The notes beneath the pieces are model-generated. The model did not search any database and had not been told where the DNA came from. It saw only the letters and a program-made list of their open reading frames with translations. 64,000 nucleotides of DNA from positions 930,001-994,000 of the forward strand of contig OY970245.1 of the NCBI GenBank assembly GCA_963715455.1, written 5' to 3'. The position numbers and the translations under genes are program-made. The stretch comes from VRUE01 sp963715455 (GTDB taxonomy: Bacteria; Actinomycetota; Thermoleophilia; Solirubrobacterales; 70-9). Shown here piece after piece: positions 43,743-51,350 of this stretch (position 1 is its first letter; each line of letters starts with the position of its first letter).

Positions 43743-45962
43743 GTGGTTAGCGCCGGCACCTACATCCTCGGGACCTTGGCGCTAGTCGTCGTAGCGCTCT
43801 CGATCGGCTTCAGCGCGTATCGGCTGCGCCAGAGCCTGCTTCCGGCATGGCAGGGCGCACCAGGACGTCTCGTCGAGTCCGTCGTCGGCATCGCCCTGCT
43901 GATCTGGCTCTCAGAGATCCTCGGTACCTTCCAGCTCTTCTACGCCTGGGCACTCGTCGCTTCGTCTCTGTTGCTGGCTGGGGCGATTGCGTGGCGTGTC
44001 CGTTCTGCGCAGTCAGGGTCGCCGCCTCTGCCGGGGGGTGGCGTCGTAGGGGGGACCACCCCCGAGGACGCTTTAGCGACCGCAGGGGGTGGTGGGTCCC
44101 CTACGGCGACAGGACCCGCCGGCCCAGGGACGCTGGCCATGCTCGTGACCGTGGGAGTGATCGGCCTGGTCGTTGCTCACTGGGGCTTGACGGCAAAGGA
44201 CGCACTTGATCGAGGGATCTTCAACTTCGACTCGCTCTGGTACCACATGCCATTCGCAGCGGACATGGTCCAGAGCCACTCCGTAACGGGGCTGCACTAC
44301 ACGGAGACGGTCTTCACGAACTGGCTCTACCCGCAGAACTCCGAGCTTCTGCATGCCGTGGGGATCCTGATCACCGAGCGCGACACGCTCTCGCTCTTCC
44401 TGAACTTCGGCTTTCTCGCCTTGGCTTTCCTCGCTGCTTGGTGCATCGGGCGACCGTATGGCCGTGGGCACCTCTCGGTCATAGCTGCCGCAGTCGTCCT
44501 CGAGTGCCACACGCTCGTCGTCCGTGAGCCGGGAGCTGCCAAGAACGACCTAGTAGCTGCCGCGCTACTCCTCGCCGCCGCAGCCATCCTCGTCAACGCA
44601 CTCCGCGACTCACGCCACCCGCGGGCCATCCCCCATTGGCCCTTGGCAGTTGCAGGCCTCGCCGTCGGGCTTGCCGTAGGAACCAAGTCGACGGCTTTGG
44701 CCATGGCGGCCGCTCTTACCGTCGCTGTGATTGCCCTCGCACCCGTCGGCAAGCGCTGGGCTGCTGCCGGCTGGTGGCTCATCCCTGCTTTCTTGGGCGG
44801 CGGCTACTGGTACCTGCGCAACCTGATCGTCGTCGGCAATCCGCTGCCCCAGGCGACGAGCCTCGGGCCGATCTCGCTGCCGCATCCGGAGCGCTTGCAG
44901 CACGGCCGACCGGACTTCAGCATCGTCCATTACTTGACCGACACTGGTGTCTGGCGCGAGTACTTCGGGCCGGGTCTGGACCAGGCCTTCGGGACGCTCT
45001 GGCCGCTGGTCATCCTCGGGGCGCTGGTGGGCGCCCTGGTGGCCCTCCTCTGGGCGCGTGACGGGATGCTGCGCTGGATGGGTGGCGTCGCCCTGTTCGG
45101 CATGCTCGCCTACCTCTTCACGCCGCTCAGCGCCGCTGGGGCCGAGGGCGCCCCTGTTGGCTTCGGCATCAACATCCGCTACGTCATCCCGGCCCTGCTG
45201 CTCGGCATCGTGCTGCTGCCGCTGGCCCGTTGGCTGGATGGCCGACGGCGGCAGTGGGCCCTGCTTGGCCTGCTGTTGGCGGTTCTCGTCCTCACCGACC
45301 GCTCCGACGCCGTCCTGCGCGACCCTGACCGGGTCTTCGCCATCGGCTTGGCTCTGCTGCTCGTCGCCGTCCCGGCGGGGCTGCTGTTCCTCCGCGCACG
45401 GGGTGTCGCAAGGAGCATCGTGCTGGGCGGCTTCACGGCGCTTACCCTGCTCGTCTTCGCGATCGGCTATCCGCTGCAGCGCGACTACCTGCGCGACCGC
45501 TTCGCCTCGGGCTCGGAAATCCCCGGCATTCAGCTCGAACACGCCTACGAATGGGCACGTGACCTCAGCGACACCCGCATCGGCCTGGCTGGCACTACCG
45601 TCGGCTTCCTCCAGTACGGCCTCTACGGCACCGACCTCTCCAACCACGTCGTCTACCTAGGCGAAAAGGGCCCCCACGGCGCCTACAACGCAATCCCCAC
45701 CTGCGCCGCCTTCCGCGCTGCGGTCAACGCCGCCGACCTCGACTACCTGGTCACCAGCCCCTTCCTCAACTTCATCCACACCGACGAACCGATCCCCTCC
45801 CCCGAGGCCCGCTGGCTACGCGACACCCCAGCTCACCCCATCCGCCGCAGCGGCCCCGTCACCGTCTGGAAGCTCAATGGAAAGCTCAACCCGCAAGCTT
45901 GCGGCCCGACCAACTCTCCCCTTCGCCGAGTCCCGGAGACGCCAGAGAGTCAGTCCCAGTAG
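43743..45962 (+). CDS. large polytopic membrane protein, probable GT-C-type glycosyltransferase
   Basis: A 739-residue protein with about 12 membrane helices and a C-terminal soluble domain. Loop 1 after the second helices has DALDRGIFNFDSLWYHMPFA, with Asp residues where GT-C enzymes keep the catalytic acid. The middle is helical (AVAGLAVGLAVGTKSTALAM, AYLFTPLSAAGAEGAPVGFG). Length and layout fit lipid-linked-sugar transferases. A loop near residue 100 carries an inverted-repeat insertion. The last residues ESQSQ are shared with the converging gene. Acceptor unknown. Confidence 0.65.
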   Translation: MVSAGTYILGTLALVVVALSIGFSAYRLRQSLLPAWQGAPGRLVESVVGIALLIWLSEILGTFQLFYAWALVASSLLLAGAIAWRVRSAQSGSPPLPGGGVVGGTTPEDALATAGGGGSPTATGPAGPGTLAMLVTVGVIGLVVAHWGLTAKDALDRGIFNFDSLWYHMPFAADMVQSHSVTGLHYTETVFTNWLYPQNSELLHAVGILITERDTLSLFLNFGFLALAFLAAWCIGRPYGRGHLSVIAAAVVLECHTLVVREPGAAKNDLVAAALLLAAAAILVNALRDSRHPRAIPHWPLAVAGLAVGLAVGTKSTALAMAAALTVAVIALAPVGKRWAAAGWWLIPAFLGGGYWYLRNLIVVGNPLPQATSLGPISLPHPERLQHGRPDFSIVHYLTDTGVWREYFGPGLDQAFGTLWPLVILGALVGALVALLWARDGMLRWMGGVALFGMLAYLFTPLSAAGAEGAPVGFGINIRYVIPALLLGIVLLPLARWLDGRRRQWALLGLLLAVLVLTDRSDAVLRDPDRVFAIGLALLLVAVPAGLLFLRARGVARSIVLGGFTALTLLVFAIGYPLQRDYLRDRFASGSEIPGIQLEHAYEWARDLSDTRIGLAGTTVGFLQYGLYGTDLSNHVVYLGEKGPHGAYNAIPTCAAFRAAVNAADLDYLVTSPFLNFIHTDEPIPSPEARWLRDTPAHPIRRSGPVTVWKLNGKLNPQACGPTNSPLRRVPETPESQSQ
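44043..44110. repeat. imperfect inverted repeat inside the GT-C-like gene
   Basis: GTCGTAGGGGGGACCACCCCC (44043-44063) faces GGGGGTGGTGGGTCCCCTAC plus GGCGAC (44085-44110). Together they add a Gly/Pro/Thr-rich loop to the protein. The composition differs from the rest of the gene, suggesting an in-frame insertion. Confidence 0.6.
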
Positions 45963-46058
45963 CCCGAAGCGTCTTGTACTTTTTTGCTGCCCCCGCTTCT
46001 CGGACGCTCCAACCGCCCTCAAAAAAGTTAAGCGAAGGGCCTACTGGGACTGACTCTC
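45945..46058. terminator. 18-bp inverted repeat forming the 3' ends and shared terminator of two converging genes
   Basis: GAGAGTCAGTCCCAGTAG (45945-45962) is mirrored perfectly at 46041-46058. Each arm encodes ESQSQ-stop of its own gene. Inside, ACTTTTTTG and CAAAAAAGT give T runs for both strands, and the flanks are also alike, so about 45 bases were copied in inverted orientation. Likely a bidirectional terminator. Confidence 0.8.
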
Positions 46059-46601
46059 GTCACCCTCGTCACCCTCGTCGCCAGGCTCAGGTGAGCCAAC
46101 GCGACGAATGATGATCTGGTCGGCGTCGATGCGCACGGTCACCTCGCGCTTGCCGGCCCAGTGCTCGGTGTAAACCGGGTTGTCCTTGACCGCTGGGTCG
46201 AGCCAGAGGCCGTAGCCGTCGGTCTCGCCGTGATCGAAAGTCGCCTGAAGCTCTTTGCGACGCCCACGGCCGCCCCGGCGACCGCGCCGCCGACGCCGTT
46301 TGGGGCGCTCGCCACCCTCCTCGCGAGCGGAGTCGCCCTTCTCCTCCTCGTCCTCGTCTGACTCCTCCTCTTCAGGTTCCTCGGCGGCGGCCGCCTCGAT
46401 CTCCGCCTCGATCTCGTCGCGCAGATCGAGTTCGCTGGAGCCGCTGTCCTCCTCGTCGGGGGTGAAGCCGTGCTGCTTGCGGAACTCACGTAGCTCGGAG
46501 GTGCTGACTTCGAGTTGGTGGGCGATCCAGGCGTCGGTGCGGCCTTGGCGCACCCAGGCGCGGATCTGGTTCAGCTGTGGCTTAAGTGAACGGCGTGGCA
46601 T
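46041..46601 (-). CDS. HTH-containing protein with acidic and Arg-rich low-complexity regions
   Basis: A 186-residue protein. The N-terminal 45 residues are helical and HTH-like (LNQIRAWVRQGRTDAWIAHQ, then LREFRKQHGFTPDEE). An acidic stretch follows, then KRRRRRGRRGGRGRRKE, and a C-terminal beta domain (TFDHGETDGYGLWLDPAV, EVTVRIDADQIIIRRVGS). The Arg/Gly run suggests nucleic-acid binding. I recall similar proteins only from this bacterial class; function unknown. It ends in the shared ESQSQ repeat. Confidence 0.7.
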   Translation of the reverse strand: MPRRSLKPQLNQIRAWVRQGRTDAWIAHQLEVSTSELREFRKQHGFTPDEEDSGSSELDLRDEIEAEIEAAAAEEPEEEESDEDEEEKGDSAREEGGERPKRRRRRGRRGGRGRRKELQATFDHGETDGYGLWLDPAVKDNPVYTEHWAGKREVTVRIDADQIIIRRVGSPEPGDEGDEGDESQSQ

Positions 46602-46648
46602 CGGCGCGCGAGTCTATTCAACGATGGTGGTCGTGCGCAGAGCCGCCG

Positions 46649-46888
46649 CTAGGCCATGAGGAAGGCCAGCGCCTCAAACATGGCGACGACGACGACAGCT
46701 ACGGTCACCGTTAGGCATACGGCGAGGACGCTGAAGCGCACCTTGCTCTCTTGCTCGGTACGTGTGATCCGCCGCGCTCGTGAGCGGTTGGCCGCCCGCC
46801 GGCGAAGTTGCTCGCGGCGGCGACGCTCGAGAGTGGTCTCCTGTTCGAAGGCGGTCTCGAACTGGGAGATGCTTTGACGCATTCGCAT
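46649..46888 (-). CDS. small basic protein with a C-terminal membrane anchor, 79 residues
   Basis: A strongly charged helix (TTLERRRREQLRRRAANRSR) is followed by one hydrophobic segment (FSVLAVCLTVTVAVVVVAMF) at the C-terminus. This is a tail-anchored layout with a possible coiled coil in the cytosol. No family recognised. It is a single gene between the Arg-rich protein and the nuclease. Confidence 0.55.
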   Translation of the reverse strand: MRMRQSISQFETAFEQETTLERRRREQLRRRAANRSRARRITRTEQESKVRFSVLAVCLTVTVAVVVVAMFEALAFLMA

Positions 46889-46977
46889 AGATCGGGTGGC
46901 CCAAGGGCCGCGGGGGACCGTAGCAAAGGCGCACTAGAGCCTGCAGGCGAAGGAAATGTGCGATTCGTCACGATGGC

Positions 46978-47454
46978 TCAGGGCCGGCAGGCGCCCCAGA
47001 GCCCCCGTCCGGAGCGCGCCGCGCGCAGCTCCAAGCCCTCGAGCAAGGCGGCGAAGCGGTCATTGGGCGGGATCGTCAGCGTTCGTGCCAGGCCGCGACG
47101 GATCAGGGTCGCGTTGATGAAGCGGCGCCCCAGGTAGACGTAGGCGAGCAGCCGGTCGTAGGGGTCGCGGCGCTCGACCCCGAAGACAAGACGCACCCGC
47201 CGGCCCTCGACCAAGCGGTGGTTGAAGGCCGAAGCCTGTGGCCCAAAGCACTGCACCGGCGCGCCGGGCTTGACCGTCTCTGGCGTGTCGACGCCGATGT
47301 AGCGCACGTCCTCGACCTCGCCGTCGATGCGCGCCTCGATCGTGTCGCCGTCGACCACGCGGGCGACGAGGGCCGTCGTCTCGGCTGGGCCCTCGTCACC
47401 TCCTGCGCCCTCCCAGGGCCGCAGGATGAGCAGCGCGGCGACCAGCAGCAGCAC
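46978..47454 (-). CDS. exported thermonuclease (SNase)-family nuclease
   Basis: An OB-fold staphylococcal-nuclease-like enzyme cleaving DNA or RNA with calcium. ARVVDGDTIEARI and VRYIGVDTPETVKPG hold metal Asp residues and the first Arg region, then RRVRLVFGVERRDPYDRLLA and YVYLGRRFINATLIRRGLA. A hydrophobic export segment precedes it. The start is uncertain: GTG 47454 gives a short signal, while ATG 47553 would overlap the aldolase gene by 73 bases. It follows the aldolase on the same strand. Confidence 0.85.
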   Translation of the reverse strand: MLLLVAALLILRPWEGAGGDEGPAETTALVARVVDGDTIEARIDGEVEDVRYIGVDTPETVKPGAPVQCFGPQASAFNHRLVEGRRVRLVFGVERRDPYDRLLAYVYLGRRFINATLIRRGLARTLTIPPNDRFAALLEGLELRAARSGRGLWGACRP

Positions 47455-47480
47455 CAGGCTGCCGAGCTGGCCGGATCTCG

Positions 47481-48401
47481 CTACGGAATCCTCCGCACGC
47501 TGCCGAGCAGCGTCTCCTTGATCTGGGCGATGATCTCCAGCGCATCGTTCCACTCGCGCTGCCAGACGTTGCGGCCGAAGATCACGCCGGAGCCGCCCGC
47601 CTCCATCACCTCACGGGTGTTGGTCAGCACGGTCTCGTCATCGACCTTGGAGCCGCCGGAGAGGACGACCAGCGAGCGCCCGGCCGATTCGACGCACTGG
47701 CGGATCGCCTCGGCCTGGTCAACCTGCATCTCGTTGTAGGGGGCCTGCGCGTCCTTGTCCTTTGCCGGGTCGATCTTCGGCATGTTGAGCTTGACCACGT
47801 CGGCGCCCATCTCCATCGCCATGCGGGCCGCGTAGTCGATCGCGTAGAAGGAGTTGGCGCCGCCCTTGGCGTCGACCGCTTCGCCGCGCGGGTAGGACCA
47901 GACGATCAGCGGCATGCCGAAGCGGTCACAGTCCTCGCGCACGCTGCGCAGCTGGGCGAGGTCCTCGTCCTGGCGCGGCGAGCCGACGTAGAGCGTGTAG
48001 CCGACCGCGTCGGCGCCGAGCCGCACGGCGTCCTCGACGCTGGCGTTACAGCTGGAGAAGGCCTTGGCGGAGGAGGGGATGTCGGTCTTGCCGTTGACCT
48101 TGAGGATCAGCGGCACCTGGCCGGCGTAGTCGGGGTAGTACTTGGTCGCCATGCCGATTTGGCAGGCGAGCGCCGAGTAGCCCGCCTCGGCGGCGAGGCG
48201 GAACTGGTAGTCGGGGTCCTTCGAGGCCGGGTTGGGGAAGAAGTCGCGTGGGCCGTGCTCGATGCCCTGGTCGATCGGCAGCAGCATCAGGGTGCCGTTG
48301 CCGGGGCCGAACTCGAAGAGCAGGCGGCGCAGGCGCGCTCGTTTGCCGGGGGCCAGGGTGGCCAGCAACGATTTCTGCTCGGTCAGGCTCTTCAACTCCA
48401 C
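47481..48401 (-). CDS. class I fructose-bisphosphate aldolase (DhnA/FbaB type)
   Basis: A 306-residue TIM-barrel aldolase. LMLLPIDQGIEHGPRDFFPN is the family N-terminal signature, ILKVNGKTDI holds an active-site Lys, and MGADVVKLNMPKIDP the Schiff-base Lys. VLSGGSKVDDETVL and GSGVIFGRNVWQRE bind phosphate. It starts GTG 48401 after a strong TAGGAGGAAA. With enolase it serves the lower sugar pathway. Confidence 0.93.
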   Translation of the reverse strand: MELKSLTEQKSLLATLAPGKRARLRRLLFEFGPGNGTLMLLPIDQGIEHGPRDFFPNPASKDPDYQFRLAAEAGYSALACQIGMATKYYPDYAGQVPLILKVNGKTDIPSSAKAFSSCNASVEDAVRLGADAVGYTLYVGSPRQDEDLAQLRSVREDCDRFGMPLIVWSYPRGEAVDAKGGANSFYAIDYAARMAMEMGADVVKLNMPKIDPAKDKDAQAPYNEMQVDQAEAIRQCVESAGRSLVVLSGGSKVDDETVLTNTREVMEAGGSGVIFGRNVWQREWNDALEIIAQIKETLLGSVRRIP

Positions 48402-48504
48402 GCTGTTTTCCTCCTAGTGGTCCACGACGGACGGGTCTCACCTCAGTATGCCATCGTGAGCCACCTTCAAGCGCTTGCCAGCGGGGTTTATCCTCGGATG
48501 AACC

Positions 48505-49272
48505 ATGAGTGAGACTGAGCTCAGCGTCATCTGCAAGAACTGCGGCTCCGAGGTCAGTCCCTACGTAACTGAGTGCCCCTATTGCGGCCATCGCCTGCGC
48601 AAGCGGGCGCCGAAGCTAGAGCGCCGCGGAGATGCGCTTGAGGCCAAGCCCCGCCGCCGCCGGCCGCGGCCGAGCATCCGTCTGCGCCGCCGCACGAGCG
48701 AATCTGCTGCCTTTCGTCCCTACGCGACGCTCGCGGTGATCCTCGGCTCCGCTGCGCTGCTGCTCGCCCGGCAGGCGACGGGTGGGGAGATCGAAACCTA
48801 CGGCGGCCTGATCGTGCCCTTCGCGGACCAGTGGTGGCGTTTTCTCACCGCCCCCTTCGCCTACCTCGACATCGGTTACCTGTTCGTCGTCGCGCTTGGC
48901 CTGGCGATCTTCGGCATTGGCCTGGAGCGCCGCTTGGGAACGGCGCCTACGGCGCTACTGCTGATCGCCAGCGGCTCGCTGGGAATGCTGGTCGCCAGCG
49001 GCATCGCCAACGGCCAGGGCGACGTCGAGGTGATCGCCGGCGGCAACGGCATGGCACTCGGTGCCCTCGCTGCCTGGTTCGCGTTGCGCCGCGCTGAGGC
49101 GAACGGCGCGGTCGACGACGACTACGACGTGATCGGCGTGATCGTCGCTGCCGTGGTGTTGCTGGCGCTGCCGATCTTGGAGTCGACCGCCGACCCCTTC
49201 GCCGGCTTGGTCGGCGCCGCGGTTGGTGCCCTGGCCGGCCTCGCCGCCTCGGCATTGCGCCCCTCGCATTAG
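48505..49272 (+). CDS. zinc-ribbon + rhomboid-fold membrane protein lacking catalytic residues
   Basis: A 255-residue protein. Residues 10-31 form a zinc ribbon (CKNCGSEVSPYVTECPYCGH), then a basic linker, then six membrane helices in rhomboid order: FADQWWRFLTAPFAYLDIGY, the ErrlG motif FGIGLERRLGTAPTALLLIA, then GGNGMALGALAAWFALRRAE. The rhomboid serine of GxSG is Asn here, and the last helix lacks the His, so it should be an inactive rhomboid. Divergent from the aldolase gene. Confidence 0.75.
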   Translation: MSETELSVICKNCGSEVSPYVTECPYCGHRLRKRAPKLERRGDALEAKPRRRRPRPSIRLRRRTSESAAFRPYATLAVILGSAALLLARQATGGEIETYGGLIVPFADQWWRFLTAPFAYLDIGYLFVVALGLAIFGIGLERRLGTAPTALLLIASGSLGMLVASGIANGQGDVEVIAGGNGMALGALAAWFALRRAEANGAVDDDYDVIGVIVAAVVLLALPILESTADPFAGLVGAAVGALAGLAASALRPSH

Positions 49273-49282
49273 GCTCCGCGCT

Positions 49283-49609
49283 GTGCCCTCGGACGAGCAA
49301 CTGGATGCCGCGATCGAGCGGCTGATCGACGCCGAGCGCTTCGCCGAAGCGGAGCGCATCGTCGCGCGGGCAGCGCCCCAGCTGCAGAAGGTGCTCGCCG
49401 CGGCGCTGGCCGAGGGCGGTTGGTTCGGTGAGTCCCACGAGGCGGAGACGCTGAAGGCGGCCACCGTCCCGGACCCCGACGAGCGAGTTGCCGCGGTGCG
49501 CTCGCTGCTCGCCGAGGAGGCGCGCATGGGAATGATGGTTGGAGTGGCCGTCGGCTGGGCGCTCCACGGTGAGATGCAAGACAACGACGACAGCGAAGGA
49601 GAGCGCTGA
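49283..49609 (+). CDS. small helical hypothetical protein, 108 residues
   Basis: GTG 49283, ten bases after the rhomboid-like stop. The product is acidic and alpha-helical (EQLDAAIERLIDAERFAEAE, DERVAAVRSLLAEEARMGMM). No known motif is visible. It is followed directly by the metal-dependent hydrolase, and the three genes look like one transcript. Confidence 0.65.
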   Translation: MPSDEQLDAAIERLIDAERFAEAERIVARAAPQLQKVLAAALAEGGWFGESHEAETLKAATVPDPDERVAAVRSLLAEEARMGMMVGVAVGWALHGEMQDNDDSEGER

Positions 49610-49610
49610 G

Positions 49611-50327
49611 ATGGAGATCAAGTTTCACGGCCACTCATGTTTCGAGCTGAGCGATGGCGAGACACGGGTCCTGATTGACCCGTTCCTCAAGCCCAACAAC
49701 CCGGCCGCCGTGGCGAGCGCCGAGGACGTCGACCCGACGCACATCGTCATCTCCCACGGCCACGCCGACCACACGGCCGACGCCGTCAAGGTCGCCAAGC
49801 GCAGCGGCGCCGAGTGCGTGGCGGTCGTGGAGATCGCTAAATGGCTCGAGGAGCTGGGCGTGGAGAAGGTCTACGACCCCAATCTCGGCGGCACCGTGCG
49901 CTTCGAGTGGGGCTGGGTGAAGCTCGTGCCCGCCTGGCACACGAGCACGCTGCCCGGCTCCGCCGAGGCCCCCTTCAGCCCCACGGCCGGCACGGTGATC
50001 GGCACGGCGGCGGGGCTGCTTGTCAACCTCGGTGGCATCACCGTCTACCACGCTGGAGATACCTGCCTGTTCAGCGACATGAAGCTGATCGCCGAACGCA
50101 ACCCGGTCGACGTGGCCCTGCTGCCGATCGGCGGCCACTACACGATGGACCGCCATGACGGGGCGGTTGCGGCGGAGTTCGTCGGCGCCGGCACGGTAAT
50201 CCCAATGCACTTCGACACTTTCCCCCCGATCGAGACCGACACCTCGGCCTTTAAGGCCGAGGTGGAAGAGAAGACCTCCTCGATCGTCGTGGTGCTCGCG
50301 CCGGGCGAGTCGCATTCGACTGGCTGA
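49611..50327 (+). CDS. UPF0173-type metallo-beta-lactamase-fold hydrolase
   Basis: A 238-residue protein. MEIKFHGHSCFEL at the start, the HxHxDH motif ISHGHADHTADAV, VPAWHTSTLPG, TVYHAGDTCLFSDMKLIAE, LLPIGGHYTMD and VIPMHFDTFPPIE give the full binuclear metal site of the UPF0173 group. The substrate is unknown. It begins right after the preceding stop. Confidence 0.9.
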   Translation: MEIKFHGHSCFELSDGETRVLIDPFLKPNNPAAVASAEDVDPTHIVISHGHADHTADAVKVAKRSGAECVAVVEIAKWLEELGVEKVYDPNLGGTVRFEWGWVKLVPAWHTSTLPGSAEAPFSPTAGTVIGTAAGLLVNLGGITVYHAGDTCLFSDMKLIAERNPVDVALLPIGGHYTMDRHDGAVAAEFVGAGTVIPMHFDTFPPIETDTSAFKAEVEEKTSSIVVVLAPGESHSTG

Positions 50328-50384
50328 CTAGCCAGTCCGGTGCTAGGCTCGGCCGAACCGCAGCCGAGTCGAGGGGAGCAACGT

Positions 50385-51311
50385 ATGGGTACCACCGAGA
50401 CGTCCGGGACCGAGTCGAGGACCGGGCGGGCCGACTTCCAGGCGACAGCCGACCCGGCACTGATGGAGGCGGCCGATCGCACGGCTGACGTCAAGCTGCT
50501 CACCTACGAGGAGCTCTACCTGCTTTGGGAGCGCCAGCAGTGGCAGACCCAGGAGCTCGACTTCAGCCAGGATCGCGAAGACTGGAACGAGCGCTTCGAC
50601 GCGGAGGAGCGCTTCCAGCGCATGTACGGGCTCTCCTCCTTCTTTATCGGTGAGCAGAAGGTGGCCGAGGAGTTGGGGCCGATCATGCGGGCGGCGCCCA
50701 CTGAGGAGCAGCGCATCTTCCTCTGCACGCAGATCGCCGACGAGGCGCGCCACGTGCGCTTCTTCGAGCGCTTCTACCGCGAGGTTGGTGTGCTCGATTC
50801 CAATGAGCTGAGCGCGATGCTGCGCGAGACCTCCGAGCACCTCAACGAGAACTTCGACCGCCTCTTCGACGAGATGCTCCGGGAACGCACCGACCGCCTC
50901 TCGGTCGAGCCCGAGGACGGCGAGGCCCTGGTCGAGGCGGTGACCCTCTACCACATGGTTATCGAGGGCATGCTGGCCCTCACCGGCCAGCACTTCATCA
51001 TGGACTACAACGAACAGGAAGGGACGCTGCCGGGCTTCGTCGAGGGCTTCCAGAACGTCGCCCGCGACGAGCACCGCCACGTCGCCTTCGGCTCGGTCTT
51101 CCTGCGCGAGAAGGCGCGTGAGGACGAGCGCTACAAGCAGGCGATCCAGCGCACCCTCGAGGAAGCGCTGCCGATCGCCGACGGCGTGCTCTCACCGCCC
51201 TGGGCGCCAGAGGACGAAGACTACGAGCTATTTGGCTACTCGCTGGCCGACACGCGCAAATTCGCCGCCACCTGCCTGATGCGGCGCCTCAAAGTGATCG
51301 GCCTCCAGTAG
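50385..51311 (+). CDS. R2-like ferritin-fold di-iron oxidase
   Basis: A 308-residue helical protein. LDFSQDREDWNERFDAEERF, then an E-rich helix IGEQKVAEELGPIM, the first ExxH in IADEARHVRFFERFYREV, MVIEGMLALTGQHFIMD and the second ExxH in ARDEHRHVAFGSVF give the four carboxylates and two His of a di-iron (or Mn/Fe) centre. The layout resembles R2-like ligand-binding oxidases rather than ribonucleotide reductase R2, whose radical tyrosine I cannot place. Reaction unknown. Confidence 0.82.
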   Translation: MGTTETSGTESRTGRADFQATADPALMEAADRTADVKLLTYEELYLLWERQQWQTQELDFSQDREDWNERFDAEERFQRMYGLSSFFIGEQKVAEELGPIMRAAPTEEQRIFLCTQIADEARHVRFFERFYREVGVLDSNELSAMLRETSEHLNENFDRLFDEMLRERTDRLSVEPEDGEALVEAVTLYHMVIEGMLALTGQHFIMDYNEQEGTLPGFVEGFQNVARDEHRHVAFGSVFLREKAREDERYKQAIQRTLEEALPIADGVLSPPWAPEDEDYELFGYSLADTRKFAATCLMRRLKVIGLQ

Positions 51312-51350
51312 GAGGCCGATCTGCTGCGCAAGTCTGAGGCTCGGGCCCGA

